Assembly (NCBI RefSeq): GCF_900090315.1
Contig: NZ_FMHZ01000002.1
Location: 496,001 to 560,000 of the forward strand
Origin: Micromonospora citrea
GTDB taxonomy: Bacteria; Actinomycetota; Actinomycetes; Mycobacteriales; Micromonosporaceae
Reading direction: 5' to 3'
Length of the DNA stretch: 64,000 nt
Positions 1 to 8,733 of the stretch are shown here, in pieces (the stretch's first letter is position 1; each line of letters opens with the position of its first letter). The notes below the pieces were generated by a model that was not told the DNA's origin, did not search any database, and worked only from the letters and a program-made list of their open reading frames with translations. Both the position numbers and the translations under genes were made by a program.

Positions 1-1
1 G

Positions 2-3000
2 GACGGCACGCCGTTGCCCGGTGCGATCTTCGGCGCGGACGGTATCGCCTCGCTCAGCCTGCTCGTCGACCTGGCCGGTCAGCCGGGCCCGGACCGGCGG
101 CTCCGGTCCTTCAGCAACGTCGCCGTGGTCGCTGACCCGGTGGACGCCACCACGGTCGACCTCTTCGCGCAGGTCACCGATGGCAGCGAGGTACGCCGGT
201 CAGCGACCGTCGAACCGGGCCGGGTGGCAGTGGCGGTCAGCCTGGACCAGGCCCCGGCCGTCACCGCACCGACGGTGGACCGGCAGGTCACGGCCCGCCA
301 GCTCTACAGCCTGATCGGCTACGACCTGGCGGCGTCGGCAGCCTTCCAGGCCGGCGGTCCAGCGCTACCGGTCGGCCCGCAAACCCTTGGTGTCCCCGAC
401 GGGTCCGACGACCCGCCGGGCTGGGACCTGTTCGCGGTGCTGCCGGTCGCCCGGTATGCCCGTGCGCACCCGCTGCCGGCCGGGTGCGGCCTGCCCGACC
501 CGCTGGCTGATCCGTACGCCGGAATCAGCCTGGCCGGCGAAGACGGACCACCGGTTCGCGCCACCGCCGAGGTCCGCCTCTGGTTCCAGGACGTCCTGGG
601 TAACGCGTCGACGGCGGGTGAACCACCAGCGGGCGGGGGTCCGCTGCCGGTGTCCGTCCCGGTCGGGTACACCGATGCGGTCATCGGCGTCGGCGCCTGG
701 CCGGCGACCACCAGTTCGTTCCAGGTGACCCGGCCAGCAAGCGGGGCTGCGCCCGACGGGTCGGCGGCGAGCGCCGACCGGACCGGCGGCCCGCCGGCCG
801 ACGGTCCGAGGGCCGGCGGCCCCGGAGCCGCGCGGTTGGTGGTGACGGTGGCGGTCCAGACCTCGACGCACCTGCCAGACGGACAGCAGCGGGCCGACCG
901 GGCCGCGCAGATCGCCGCCGACCACCGCGGCCGTTACCAGCAGGTCTGGTACCAGCTGATGCAGCCGCACGTGACGACGACCCTCGCCACCACCCTGCAC
1001 ACCCGCGACGGGCAGCCGATCCCGCTGCCAGCCGGCGGCCGCCTCGCCACCTTCGTCGCCGGTACGCACGCCTGGCTCGGCACCACCGCCCAGCTCGGCA
1101 CGGTTGGTGTGGACGCCGCCGTCGCCACCGATCTCGCCGGAGTCTGCTCGGCCTACGGTGTCAGCTACGCCGGTCTCGCCGCGGCCAACGAGCGAATCCC
1201 GATCGCCGACATCTTTCCGCCGCCACCGCCGTCCCCCGTGGAGGGTGTCGACTTCACCGTCGAAGTCTCCGCCGTGTTCCGCGACGGCGACACCGTGACC
1301 GGTCTCTGCAGACCGGGCTGGTCCCCAGAGCAGGTGCTGACCGACGAACACAACATCGGCCTGCCCCTGCGCACCGGCGTGGAGCTCGGCCTGCCCGAAC
1401 GGACCTGGCCCATCCCGCCCGACCCGACAGAGGGCCCGCCGACCCTGACCGAACTGGCGGCGCAGCAGCGGGTCAGCGTGCCCAGCCTGGTGCGCCGCAA
1501 CGCCGAAGAAACCGGCCTGCTCAGGGTCGGATTCACCTTCACCTGCGACGACATCGACATCGTGGTCACCCCCGAACACCCGGACGTGTCCATCCGCGAC
1601 GTCGCCGATACGTTCCGTCAACACGGCGTGCAGTACGACCCCGTCATGGCGGCGGTCGCGAACGCCGACCGGCCCGGCATGTTCCGCCCGAACGCCCCCC
1701 TCGTGATCGACCGCTACCTCGTCGCCGCCGACGAAACCCTGGCCAGTAACCGCTCCGGCAGCGACCCGGCGCGCCTCGCGCCGCACAACACCAACACACC
1801 CGGCCTCTTCCCGACCGGGACGCCTCTGCGGCTCGGCTGCCGACCGGGTGCCGAGGCGTTCACCCACACCCTCGCCGACGCGGCAGCCCTGTACGGGACG
1901 ACACCGGAACGCCTGCTCGTACAGAACCGGACGGTCCGGCTGGTCGAGCACCCGGCCGGGCACGGCGCGACGGCCGGCGTCGAACGGTTCGCCGTACCCG
2001 GGCGCGCCGCGCTACCCGGGTCGCTGGCGACGCGGATCCCGTACCGGATCGGTCCGGACGCCACCCTGACCGGCATCGCCGATCTGGTCGAGCACGCCGA
2101 CCCGACACGACCCTCAGCGGCCGTCGCCCTCGCCGAATCCAACGCGACGCTCCCCGGGGTGCTCGCCGGCGGGAAGCTGGTCAGCGTCGCCGGTCAGCAG
2201 GCACATACCGTCGCCGGTGACTCCTTCACCACCCTGCTGGCCCGCTTCGACCCGCCGGTCACCCTCGCCGACCTGGTCCGGGAGATCGGGTCGAGCCCCG
2301 GATTCCTCGACCCGGAAGGGCTGCTGCTCACCCCACCGGCGGTGCTGCCGGCCGGCCGGTACACCCCCGCCTACGTGGCACGCCGCTACGGCATCGACGT
2401 CGCCGACCTGGCCCGCGCGAACCGCGCGCTGCCCGGGCTCGTGGTGCCCGGCGTGCCGCTGACAATCCCGTCGACCGACGGCCGCGCCGTCGCACAGGCG
2501 GACACCGGGCGCGGCGACACGAGCACGCGCACGGCCGTCACCGGTGCCGCGTACACCCTGAACAGCCTCGTCCACTGCTTCGCGGAGCTGGGAGTGGAGA
2601 CGACGGTGGAGGACGCGGTCACGGCCAACCGTGACGTCGCGTTCCTCAGCGGCGGCGTGCCGATGCTCCTGCCGCCGCCACCGGCCGTGCTCACTGCCGA
2701 CTTCGGCGGCCAGGGCATCTGGAGCTTCCCGGACACCATCTTCGGCGTCCGCACCTGGCTGGATGTGAACCGCCCGCCCGAACTGGTCGACGAGTCGTTC
2801 GGCGCTTCGGCCGACGGTGAGGTGGTCCGTGGACGAACCGAGATTCCACCACTGCGGGTGGCGTACGGCACCGGCCCCGCCGACCGGTACCTGGCCCTGC
2901 AGGAGTTCACCGCCGGGCTGGAAGCGGCCGTGCCGGTGCTGCGGCTGGCGACGGCCGCAGCCGCCCCGGATCGCGGCGACCAGGCGCACGGCGCGGACGG

Positions 3001-5221
3001 GGCGACCGCGGGCGACACCGAGAACGCCGAGGTCTGGGCGGTGGCCTTCGGCCCGGGTCACCTGGCGCGGGTCGAGGTGACGTCGCCGGCCCCCGACTGC
3101 TATGCGCTTCGGCCGCTGATGAACTCCCTGGTCAGCCGTACCAGGGTACCCATCCGGCCGCTCGGAGCAGACGGCAGCCTGGGAGCACCGGCATCGCGCG
3201 ACTTCGTGGGCCGTGACCTTGAGGTGTGGGCCCGGCGGGTACTCGCCGACGTGGAGTTGTTCGCCTCGGCACCGTACGCCTCGGCCGCCTACCGCACGCC
3301 GGTCCGGCCAGCGCTCGAGACGCTGCTGGCGGCAAAGCGGAAGCTGGCCGACGGCATCTCCCAAGGGTTGGAACGCGTGGTCACGTCCCCACCGCCCAGC
3401 TCCGGCCGCGAGACCGATCCGGATCCACGTCGCGACGCTGCCCGAGAGGCTCTCCGGCAGCGCCTCCTGGCCAGTCTCAGCGCCGGATACGACACGGACG
3501 CAGTCGTGCAGTACGACACCGAGGTGGCCTCGCCGTGGTCCACCGGGGTCGCGCGACTCAACGGAGCGGGGGTCGTCCCGGCCGGAGGCGTCAACGCGGT
3601 GGCGTCCGGGAACGCCACGGCCGGCGGGCGCGCCCAGGACACCCGGCGGCCACCGGCGGGCCCGACGGTCGGAGTCCGAGTCAGCGCCGCCAAGGCATCC
3701 CTGGCCAGCACGTCAACGACCCAGCCGGGCGACCTCAACTTCCTGGTCGACGTGGCCCGGGAGGGCCTCACCCAGGTAGTCGACGTCGATCTGTCATTCG
3801 CGGTTACCGAGCTCGAATTCGACATCCGTCGGGTGATCGACGACTACGAGGCGTCCCGCTGGCTGACGTTCGTCCACCCGTTGACCGACAATCCCCCGCC
3901 AGGGGTCGCGCTCCATCTGGGTCGGGCCCGAATCCCGCTGCCGGTACGCGGTCACCCGGCTTCACCACTGCTGGGAACACAGGCCGCCACCCCGACGCAG
4001 GCCCAGCCGGCCGGCTACCGCGAGGCGATGCACTGGGACTACGCCTTCCGCTACCAGCACCAGGGCACCGCAGTGGACCAACTCCACCTGGCGATCGAGT
4101 TCAACCGGACACCACCCCAGGTGCCCCTGAGCGACCCGGCCGCCGACAAGGATCTCTTCACCACCCTCGCCCAGTACGACACCGTCGCACCGGCCCTGTG
4201 GGAGCTGCTCGGTCGACTCCCCGACTACCCGACGCCCACCGCCACCCCGCCCGGGCCATGGTCAGCCGTCGAGAACGCGGTGACGACGTTCGCGAATCTC
4301 GTCGCAGAGATCGCCGAAGCCTGGACGCGACACTGGGACCGGCAGCCCGCGCCCTCCCCGCCGGGCGAAACCCACGCCTTCACCCAGACCCTTGAGACCA
4401 CGTACGACACGGCGACGAACACGACCCACTACCGCGCCCTGTGCCTGGAACGGACAGAATCGGCCGGGGACTGGCCGCTGGTCTCCCTGGTGCGCTCCGA
4501 GGGCCAGGTCACACCTCTGACCCAGCAGATCCGCACGCCTCAGCAGTGCCGGTACGAGATGCCACCCGACTCGCCGGTGCTCGGCCTGGACAGCTTCGAG
4601 ATGCGGTTCACCGGGCTGCACATCGCCGCACGACAGAACGCGGCAGCGCGCGTCCAGGTCGTCCGTAACGCCGTCTTCCCCGGACTACCGCCGCCCCGGG
4701 AAGACTTCATCTACCGGACGCAATGGTCCACGTTCCCGACGTGCTGCACCCCGCTGCTGCACTGGCGCACGCCATGGCCCGTCGGCCAGTGGCACGAGCA
4801 GCCCACGGAGAACCCCCTGCGCGCCGTCTTCGCCGAACTGTTCGGCACAGAAGAAGCGGCGTCGTACCGACAATTGATCAGCTGCGGCGTGCGCTTCGGG
4901 TACCCCCTCGCCACGGGCAGCGATCCGACCGCGACGATCACCCCGTACCTGCCGGTGACCTTCAATCCGAAGGGCGAGTATCGGCCGGGTGACACGACGG
5001 AAGGCACTCTGGGGCGCCTCATCCAGCAGGTCGACAGCTGGTACGCCCGGACGGCGCCGGCCGCGACCGACGGCAGCTGGCTGATCACGATCAACCTGTT
5101 CTCCTCGGTGGCCGATCAACTCGACCGACCGCTGCTGGTGCTGCCGGTCGCCATGGGGTATGACACGACCGGACGCGGCCATCGGGCGGTTCGTGCCGGA
5201 ACCGACACTCACCGACAGTGA
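2..5221 (+). CDS. Giant multi-LysM-like protein, 5' end outside the window
   Basis: The reading frame is open from the first complete codon, so the true start lies upstream; the TTG at 14 has no ribosome binding site and is not a convincing start. About 1,740 residues are visible. Roughly residues 370-890 hold a chain of about eight degenerate LysM-like modules of the form helix, (I/L)A..Y/F(G/R)...(D/P)..L...N, followed by (P)G..L.(I/V)P; one of the clearest, around residues 790-830, reads AYVARRYGIDVADLARANR then GVPLTIP. The last ~800 residues match no family I recognise and have no transmembrane segments. LysM modules usually bind peptidoglycan or chitin; here they are divergent and may be structural. 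No signal peptide can be assessed without the N-terminus. Function unknown; a surface or toxin-like role is only a guess from the neighbouring toxin genes. Confidence 0.8.
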   Translation, partial: DGTPLPGAIFGADGIASLSLLVDLAGQPGPDRRLRSFSNVAVVADPVDATTVDLFAQVTDGSEVRRSATVEPGRVAVAVSLDQAPAVTAPTVDRQVTARQLYSLIGYDLAASAAFQAGGPALPVGPQTLGVPDGSDDPPGWDLFAVLPVARYARAHPLPAGCGLPDPLADPYAGISLAGEDGPPVRATAEVRLWFQDVLGNASTAGEPPAGGGPLPVSVPVGYTDAVIGVGAWPATTSSFQVTRPASGAAPDGSAASADRTGGPPADGPRAGGPGAARLVVTVAVQTSTHLPDGQQRADRAAQIAADHRGRYQQVWYQLMQPHVTTTLATTLHTRDGQPIPLPAGGRLATFVAGTHAWLGTTAQLGTVGVDAAVATDLAGVCSAYGVSYAGLAAANERIPIADIFPPPPPSPVEGVDFTVEVSAVFRDGDTVTGLCRPGWSPEQVLTDEHNIGLPLRTGVELGLPERTWPIPPDPTEGPPTLTELAAQQRVSVPSLVRRNAEETGLLRVGFTFTCDDIDIVVTPEHPDVSIRDVADTFRQHGVQYDPVMAAVANADRPGMFRPNAPLVIDRYLVAADETLASNRSGSDPARLAPHNTNTPGLFPTGTPLRLGCRPGAEAFTHTLADAAALYGTTPERLLVQNRTVRLVEHPAGHGATAGVERFAVPGRAALPGSLATRIPYRIGPDATLTGIADLVEHADPTRPSAAVALAESNATLPGVLAGGKLVSVAGQQAHTVAGDSFTTLLARFDPPVTLADLVREIGSSPGFLDPEGLLLTPPAVLPAGRYTPAYVARRYGIDVADLARANRALPGLVVPGVPLTIPSTDGRAVAQADTGRGDTSTRTAVTGAAYTLNSLVHCFAELGVETTVEDAVTANRDVAFLSGGVPMLLPPPPAVLTADFGGQGIWSFPDTIFGVRTWLDVNRPPELVDESFGASADGEVVRGRTEIPPLRVAYGTGPADRYLALQEFTAGLEAAVPVLRLATAAAAPDRGDQAHGADGATAGDTENAEVWAVAFGPGHLARVEVTSPAPDCYALRPLMNSLVSRTRVPIRPLGADGSLGAPASRDFVGRDLEVWARRVLADVELFASAPYASAAYRTPVRPALETLLAAKRKLADGISQGLERVVTSPPPSSGRETDPDPRRDAAREALRQRLLASLSAGYDTDAVVQYDTEVASPWSTGVARLNGAGVVPAGGVNAVASGNATAGGRAQDTRRPPAGPTVGVRVSAAKASLASTSTTQPGDLNFLVDVAREGLTQVVDVDLSFAVTELEFDIRRVIDDYEASRWLTFVHPLTDNPPPGVALHLGRARIPLPVRGHPASPLLGTQAATPTQAQPAGYREAMHWDYAFRYQHQGTAVDQLHLAIEFNRTPPQVPLSDPAADKDLFTTLAQYDTVAPALWELLGRLPDYPTPTATPPGPWSAVENAVTTFANLVAEIAEAWTRHWDRQPAPSPPGETHAFTQTLETTYDTATNTTHYRALCLERTESAGDWPLVSLVRSEGQVTPLTQQIRTPQQCRYEMPPDSPVLGLDSFEMRFTGLHIAARQNAAARVQVVRNAVFPGLPPPREDFIYRTQWSTFPTCCTPLLHWRTPWPVGQWHEQPTENPLRAVFAELFGTEEAASYRQLISCGVRFGYPLATGSDPTATITPYLPVTFNPKGEYRPGDTTEGTLGRLIQQVDSWYARTAPAATDGSWLITINLFSSVADQLDRPLLVLPVAMGYDTTGRGHRAVRAGTDTHRQ

Positions 5222-5416
5222 AGCCGCGCTGCGCTCTCCCCTGCCGTCCTGCTCGGCTCTCGGCCCACGAGCTGAGGTGACACTCCATCTTCTTCTGGTC
5301 GCCCCGAGGCGGGTGGTGGTTGCGCAACACCCATCGGCACACCACGCAGCGCCACCGGTTGATAACGTGACGGCGCCGCCGACCGGTCGGCGTCGATGCC
5401 CTGGGGAGGGTCAGGC

Positions 5417-5818
5417 ATGTGGGCGGACGAAGCCGCGCTGGACGAGGCAGCGCGCCGGCTCGACGGCTGGGAAGCGTCCATCGCGGACCGGGCGGTCCGG
5501 GCGAGGGAGCTGGCTTCCCAGGTGCAGGCGATGAGGGGCACGGCGGCCAGCCCCGATCGAACGATCCAGGTCACCGTCGACTCGTCGGGCCTGCTGGTCG
5601 ACCTGCGGCTGGACGAACGCACCCGGCAGCACTCCGCGGCACACACCGCCCGGCAGATCCTGGAGACCACCCGGGCCGCGCACACCGATCTTCTGAGCAG
5701 GATCACCGAAGCGACCACAGACGTCCTCGGCGCCGAGGACCCGACAGCGGCGGCGCTTGTCGAGTCGTACCGCCGCCGGCTGGACCCCGACCGGGGCGCA
5801 CCGGATGCCCGGCGATGA
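5417..5818 (+). CDS. YbaB/EbfC-like small protein of an ESX-associated operon
   Basis: A 133-residue protein. The ATG at 5417 follows GGGGAGGG by seven bases and is preferred to an in-frame ATG at 5396 with no such site. An N-terminal helical stretch is followed by a strand-turn-strand (IQVTVDSSGLLVDLRL) and a C-terminal helix, the pattern of the YbaB/EbfC nucleoid-associated fold. In actinomycetes such proteins are commonly the first gene before WXG-type proteins. The stop overlaps the next start by 14 bases, so the two are probably co-translated. The ESX link is inferred from context; DNA binding has not been shown for this subgroup. Confidence 0.75.
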   Translation: MWADEAALDEAARRLDGWEASIADRAVRARELASQVQAMRGTAASPDRTIQVTVDSSGLLVDLRLDERTRQHSAAHTARQILETTRAAHTDLLSRITEATTDVLGAEDPTAAALVESYRRRLDPDRGAPDARR

Positions 5819-6125
5819 CGGCATCCGGGTCGACACCGACGGCCTGACCCGCCACGCCGCACGCCTCGACCGCCGCGCCGACAGTCTCGACACCGCCCGC
5901 CAGGCCGGCCAGCACGTCCGGTTGGGCGCCGAGGCGTACGGGCAGCTCTGCGCGATCGTGCCGGTGCTGCTCGACGGCGTCGCGCAGACCCTGGTCCAGG
6001 GCATCGACACCGCAGCCGGCTCGGTGCGCGACACGGCCGACAGGCTGCGGACCGGCGCCGACCGCTACCGGGCCGCCGACACCCGGGCCGAGCAGTCGCT
6101 GCAGCGGATACGGCACAACCGGTGA
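5805..6125 (+). CDS. WXG100-like small helical protein (ESX-associated)
   Basis: A 106-residue, almost wholly helical protein with heptad-like Leu/Ala spacing (LTRHAARLDRRADSLDT, then RLRTGADRYRAADTR), resembling the two-helix proteins handled by type VII secretion and called ESX-1 secretion-associated proteins in mycobacteria. The start at 5805 lies within the end of the preceding gene, and its stop overlaps the GTG of the next gene. It probably forms a heterodimer with or chaperones the downstream toxin-like protein; this is inferred from gene order. No canonical WxG motif is visible. Confidence 0.7.
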   Translation: MPGDDGIRVDTDGLTRHAARLDRRADSLDTARQAGQHVRLGAEAYGQLCAIVPVLLDGVAQTLVQGIDTAAGSVRDTADRLRTGADRYRAADTRAEQSLQRIRHNR

Positions 6126-7429
6126 CCTCCAACCCGCTCGTCGCCACCGCCGCCGACACCCCGCCCAGCGCCTGGGCCGGCATCTGGATCTGCGAGGACA
6201 TCGAACTCATCGCCCAGGGCGTCCGCAACGGCAGCTGGATCGACGGCACCCTCGGCGTGGTCAGCGCCGGCCTGGACGCCCTCGCCTTCGTCTCCGACCC
6301 GGTCGGCGCGCTGCTCCAATACGGCATCGCCTGGCTGATCGAGCACGTCAAGCCGCTCAGCGAGGCACTGGACTGGCTCGCCGGCGACCCGGCGCAGATC
6401 ACCGCCCACGCCCAGACCTGGCGCAACGTCGCCGCGTCGCTGCGCAAGGAAGCCGCCGAACTGGCCGCCGCCGTCCGCACCGACGTCGCAAGCTGGGGCG
6501 GCGGTGCCGGCCCCGCCTACCGGGCCTGGGCCGCCGAGCAGCAGCAGGCCATCGGCGGGCTGGCCCAGGGCGCCGACACCCTCGCCGCCGTCACCGAGGG
6601 AGCCGCCGGCCTGGTCGCCGCCGTTCGGCTGCTGGTCCGCGACGCCATCGCCACCTGCGTCTCCCGCCTCATCGTGTACGCGGGCGAACTGGTCGTCACC
6701 GGCGGGTTCGCCGCGCCGCTGGTGGTGGAGCAGGCGACGACGCTGGTGGCGTCGTGGGCGGGGCGGATCGCGCGGCTGCTGCGAGGGCTGCTGGCGAGCC
6801 TGCGGCGGCTGATGCCGGAGATCCGGCGGCTCGGCGACCTGATCGAGAGGCTGAAGCAGGCGCTCAATCGGATCGCAGGAATCGGTCCCTCCGACCGTAT
6901 GGGAAGACGCCGGGACTGGGCGAACCCGGAGGACCGACCGGTCGCACCGCAGCGACCACCAGACTCGCTCCTGCCCGCAGGCGATCCGGTGTACCACACG
7001 AACCATTCCACGGTGATCGGGTACGACGCGAGAACGATGCGCAACATGGAGAAGGTCCTCCCCCTTGAAGGCCACCATGATGTCGTCGTGCACGGCACCG
7101 ACAAGGGGTTCTTCGTCCCCGGTAAGGTCTCCGCCGAGGGGGCCGACATGAACGGGGTCCCGACCAGTGCGGCACAGATCGTCGCAGCGCTCAAGGAGAA
7201 CCCTGCCTACAGCGGAGGGCCAGTCAGGCTCGTTTCCTGCTACTCCGGGGTGATCGACCCGAAGGCGCTCGATTCAGTGCCGCTCGCCCAACAGGTCGCC
7301 GACGAACTCGGCGTCCGCGTCGTAGCCCCGACGGAAAGGGTGGGAACGAACCGGTGGGCTGCGGAGCCGGAGCGCCCCACCGTGGCCGACGGGGGCGCCT
7401 GGGTGACCTTCGAACCGAAGGAGTACTGA
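6122..7429 (+). CDS. WXG-domain polymorphic-toxin-like protein with caspase-like C-terminus
   Basis: A 435-residue protein starting at a GTG that overlaps the previous stop. Residues 1-250 are helical with a WXG-type segment (SWGGGAGPAYRAWAAEQQQA around 124-143) and an amphipathic region near 180-235, like the N-terminal targeting part of ESX-exported toxins. After a proline-rich linker (265-285) the C-terminal ~145 residues are distinct: a strand ending in HG (VVVHG, His324-Gly325), a strand ending in VSCYSG (Cys373) and a later LGVRVVAPT strand. Strand-His-Gly then strand-Cys is the catalytic layout of clan CD (caspase-fold) peptidases, so I propose a protease-type toxin domain; no substrate is known. 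A candidate immunity gene follows with an ATGA overlap. The domain call is inference from motif spacing. Confidence 0.75.
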   Translation: MTSNPLVATAADTPPSAWAGIWICEDIELIAQGVRNGSWIDGTLGVVSAGLDALAFVSDPVGALLQYGIAWLIEHVKPLSEALDWLAGDPAQITAHAQTWRNVAASLRKEAAELAAAVRTDVASWGGGAGPAYRAWAAEQQQAIGGLAQGADTLAAVTEGAAGLVAAVRLLVRDAIATCVSRLIVYAGELVVTGGFAAPLVVEQATTLVASWAGRIARLLRGLLASLRRLMPEIRRLGDLIERLKQALNRIAGIGPSDRMGRRRDWANPEDRPVAPQRPPDSLLPAGDPVYHTNHSTVIGYDARTMRNMEKVLPLEGHHDVVVHGTDKGFFVPGKVSAEGADMNGVPTSAAQIVAALKENPAYSGGPVRLVSCYSGVIDPKALDSVPLAQQVADELGVRVVAPTERVGTNRWAAEPERPTVADGGAWVTFEPKEY

Positions 7430-7821
7430 TGAAGACTGTCGGCTTCTTCCGCGAACTCGGACCGAACCCGGTTGAGGTCTACGCGGTGAGCATTCGAGAT
7501 CATCTGGGCCATGTTCCACTGCCGGACGCCGCTCTGGTGATTCAGTACCTACGCGACGGCCACGACCTGATCGACGTGATGGGGGCCGAGTCGGACGTTC
7601 TGGGCGGTGAGAAGCTCATCATCGGCGGGGCGTCGGTGATGACCGACGGGACCTGGCTCTGGCGCGAGGACCTGCGGTTCTACGTGGCCACTTACCATGT
7701 GGGGCTTCCCGAGGATTTCCTAGCCTCCGTGCGGGCCAACAACTATCGAGTCCCCACCCTTCAGATCGAGGAGCTGCGCGCCGCCAGCAAAGAGGCGATG
7801 CGCATCCTCGGATACCACTAG
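7429..7821 (+). CDS. Putative immunity protein for the upstream toxin-like protein
   Basis: A 130-residue cytosolic protein whose ATG overlaps the stop of the toxin-like gene (ATGA), the usual arrangement for a cognate immunity gene. No signal peptide or transmembrane segment. It has a mixed alpha/beta composition with several Trp/Tyr residues (TDGTWLWREDLRFYVATYHVG) and an acidic N-terminal half. I do not recognise a named Imm family. The role is inferred only from position, size and the toxin-like upstream neighbour. Its stop lies 17 bases before the end of the convergent Imm1 gene. Confidence 0.7.
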   Translation: MKTVGFFRELGPNPVEVYAVSIRDHLGHVPLPDAALVIQYLRDGHDLIDVMGAESDVLGGEKLIIGGASVMTDGTWLWREDLRFYVATYHVGLPEDFLASVRANNYRVPTLQIEELRAASKEAMRILGYH

Positions 7822-7838
7822 GCCCGTTCCTGCAAAGG

Positions 7839-8252
7839 TCACTTGGCGATAGTTGCGAGGCGCGGCGGCTCGCCGCCGGTTCTGAGATAGGTGACAGCGA
7901 GCTGTATGGCCGTTTCGGGCCGAAGTTGTACGTGCTCCGCCGGGTAGTCGGTAGGCACACCGCCGAAATCGAACCTGACTCCCTCGGTCGGCGTTTCCAC
8001 TGTGGGATCGTTGAGGTAGCCACCGTCGTCGGCGATGTGCACCGCGAAGGCATGGGTGGGGTGACCGAGGCCGATCTGAATGCCGGGTGGCAGGTCGTCC
8101 GGGTCGCTGGTGTCGCTGAAGATGGTCAGCACGACGGGCTCGCCGGCCTGCTGGATTTCGCGAAGCAGTGCCTCCAGGGCGTCGGGGTCGGTCAGTTCGA
8201 CCTCGTGGTTGTCGCGCTGGTCGCCTCGGTCGTAGGTCCAGGTCACCTTCAT
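7839..8252 (-). CDS. Imm1-family immunity protein
   Basis: A 137-residue acidic protein. The signature AFAVHIADDGGYLNDPT, then FDFGGVPTDYPAEHVQLRPETAIQLAVTYLRTG, is typical of the Imm1 family, whose members are known to accompany nucleic-acid deaminase toxins in actinobacteria. The ATG at 8252 overlaps the stop of the deaminase gene by four bases (ATGA), so it is the last gene of that operon. It probably binds and blocks the deaminase active site in the producing cell. Family assignment is confident; the specific pairing is inferred from adjacency. Confidence 0.85.
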   Translation of the reverse strand: MKVTWTYDRGDQRDNHEVELTDPDALEALLREIQQAGEPVVLTIFSDTSDPDDLPPGIQIGLGHPTHAFAVHIADDGGYLNDPTVETPTEGVRFDFGGVPTDYPAEHVQLRPETAIQLAVTYLRTGGEPPRLATIAK

Positions 8253-8731
8253 GCGATCGCCTTTCCGTTTCCGGTGTAGGTACGCCAGTGGCGTATCCGA
8301 CCGTCATCGTCGCGTACGTAGACGGCCAGCTGCGCGCCGGCTGGCAGCAGCCGGGAGAGGATCTTCTCGCAGCCGTAGGGGGTGTAGTCGCAGGGGGGAT
8401 TGTTCGTCACCACGGCCGCCTGGTTGATGTGGTCGCGGCGCATCCGGGCGGCAAGCTTGGCCTCCAGATGGTCGGTCGTGGTGGCGATGAGCTTGTAGGC
8501 CGGCTTGAGATCATCGGCGGCGGCCGGGTCGCGGCCAGACCTAATCGGTATCCGCTCGCCACCAATCAACGCCACACCGGAGGTGGGGTCTTTCGCTTCC
8601 CGTCGAGGCAGGTTCCGAGCCGCATCGGCCACCCAATCGGGCAGCGGCTCAGGTGGTGCAGTCGCTTCCGTCGCACTCGCAGAGGTGTCGTGCGTGACGG
8701 GCGGTCGGCTGGTGTCGCTGCCACCGCCCAT
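8249..8731 (-). CDS. DddA/SCP1.201-like cytidine deaminase toxin
   Basis: A 160-residue protein. The catalytic zinc site of the deaminase fold is visible: HLE (His88-Leu-Glu90) and PPC...GC (Cys114, Cys121), followed by LLPAGAQLAVYV and a terminal TYTGNGK. This order and spacing match the SCP1.201-like family, which includes the double-stranded-DNA cytidine deaminase DddA. It should deaminate cytosine in DNA (or RNA) of a target cell. Unlike many relatives it is not fused to a WXG, RHS or other trafficking domain; only a ~45-residue disordered, Thr/Pro-rich N-terminus precedes the domain. It follows a helical carrier-like gene (2-base gap) and precedes an Imm1 gene. An alternative TTG start lies two codons upstream, overlapping the previous stop. 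Confidence 0.85.
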   Translation of the reverse strand: MGGGSDTSRPPVTHDTSASATEATAPPEPLPDWVADAARNLPRREAKDPTSGVALIGGERIPIRSGRDPAAADDLKPAYKLIATTTDHLEAKLAARMRRDHINQAAVVTNNPPCDYTPYGCEKILSRLLPAGAQLAVYVRDDDGRIRHWRTYTGNGKAIA

Positions 8732-8733
8732 GG

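Noticed and set aside
365..1963. A 532-codon minus-strand frame under the LysM-like protein
   Set aside because: Antisense shadow; no domain, no ribosome site, composition skewed to Arg/Gly/Val.
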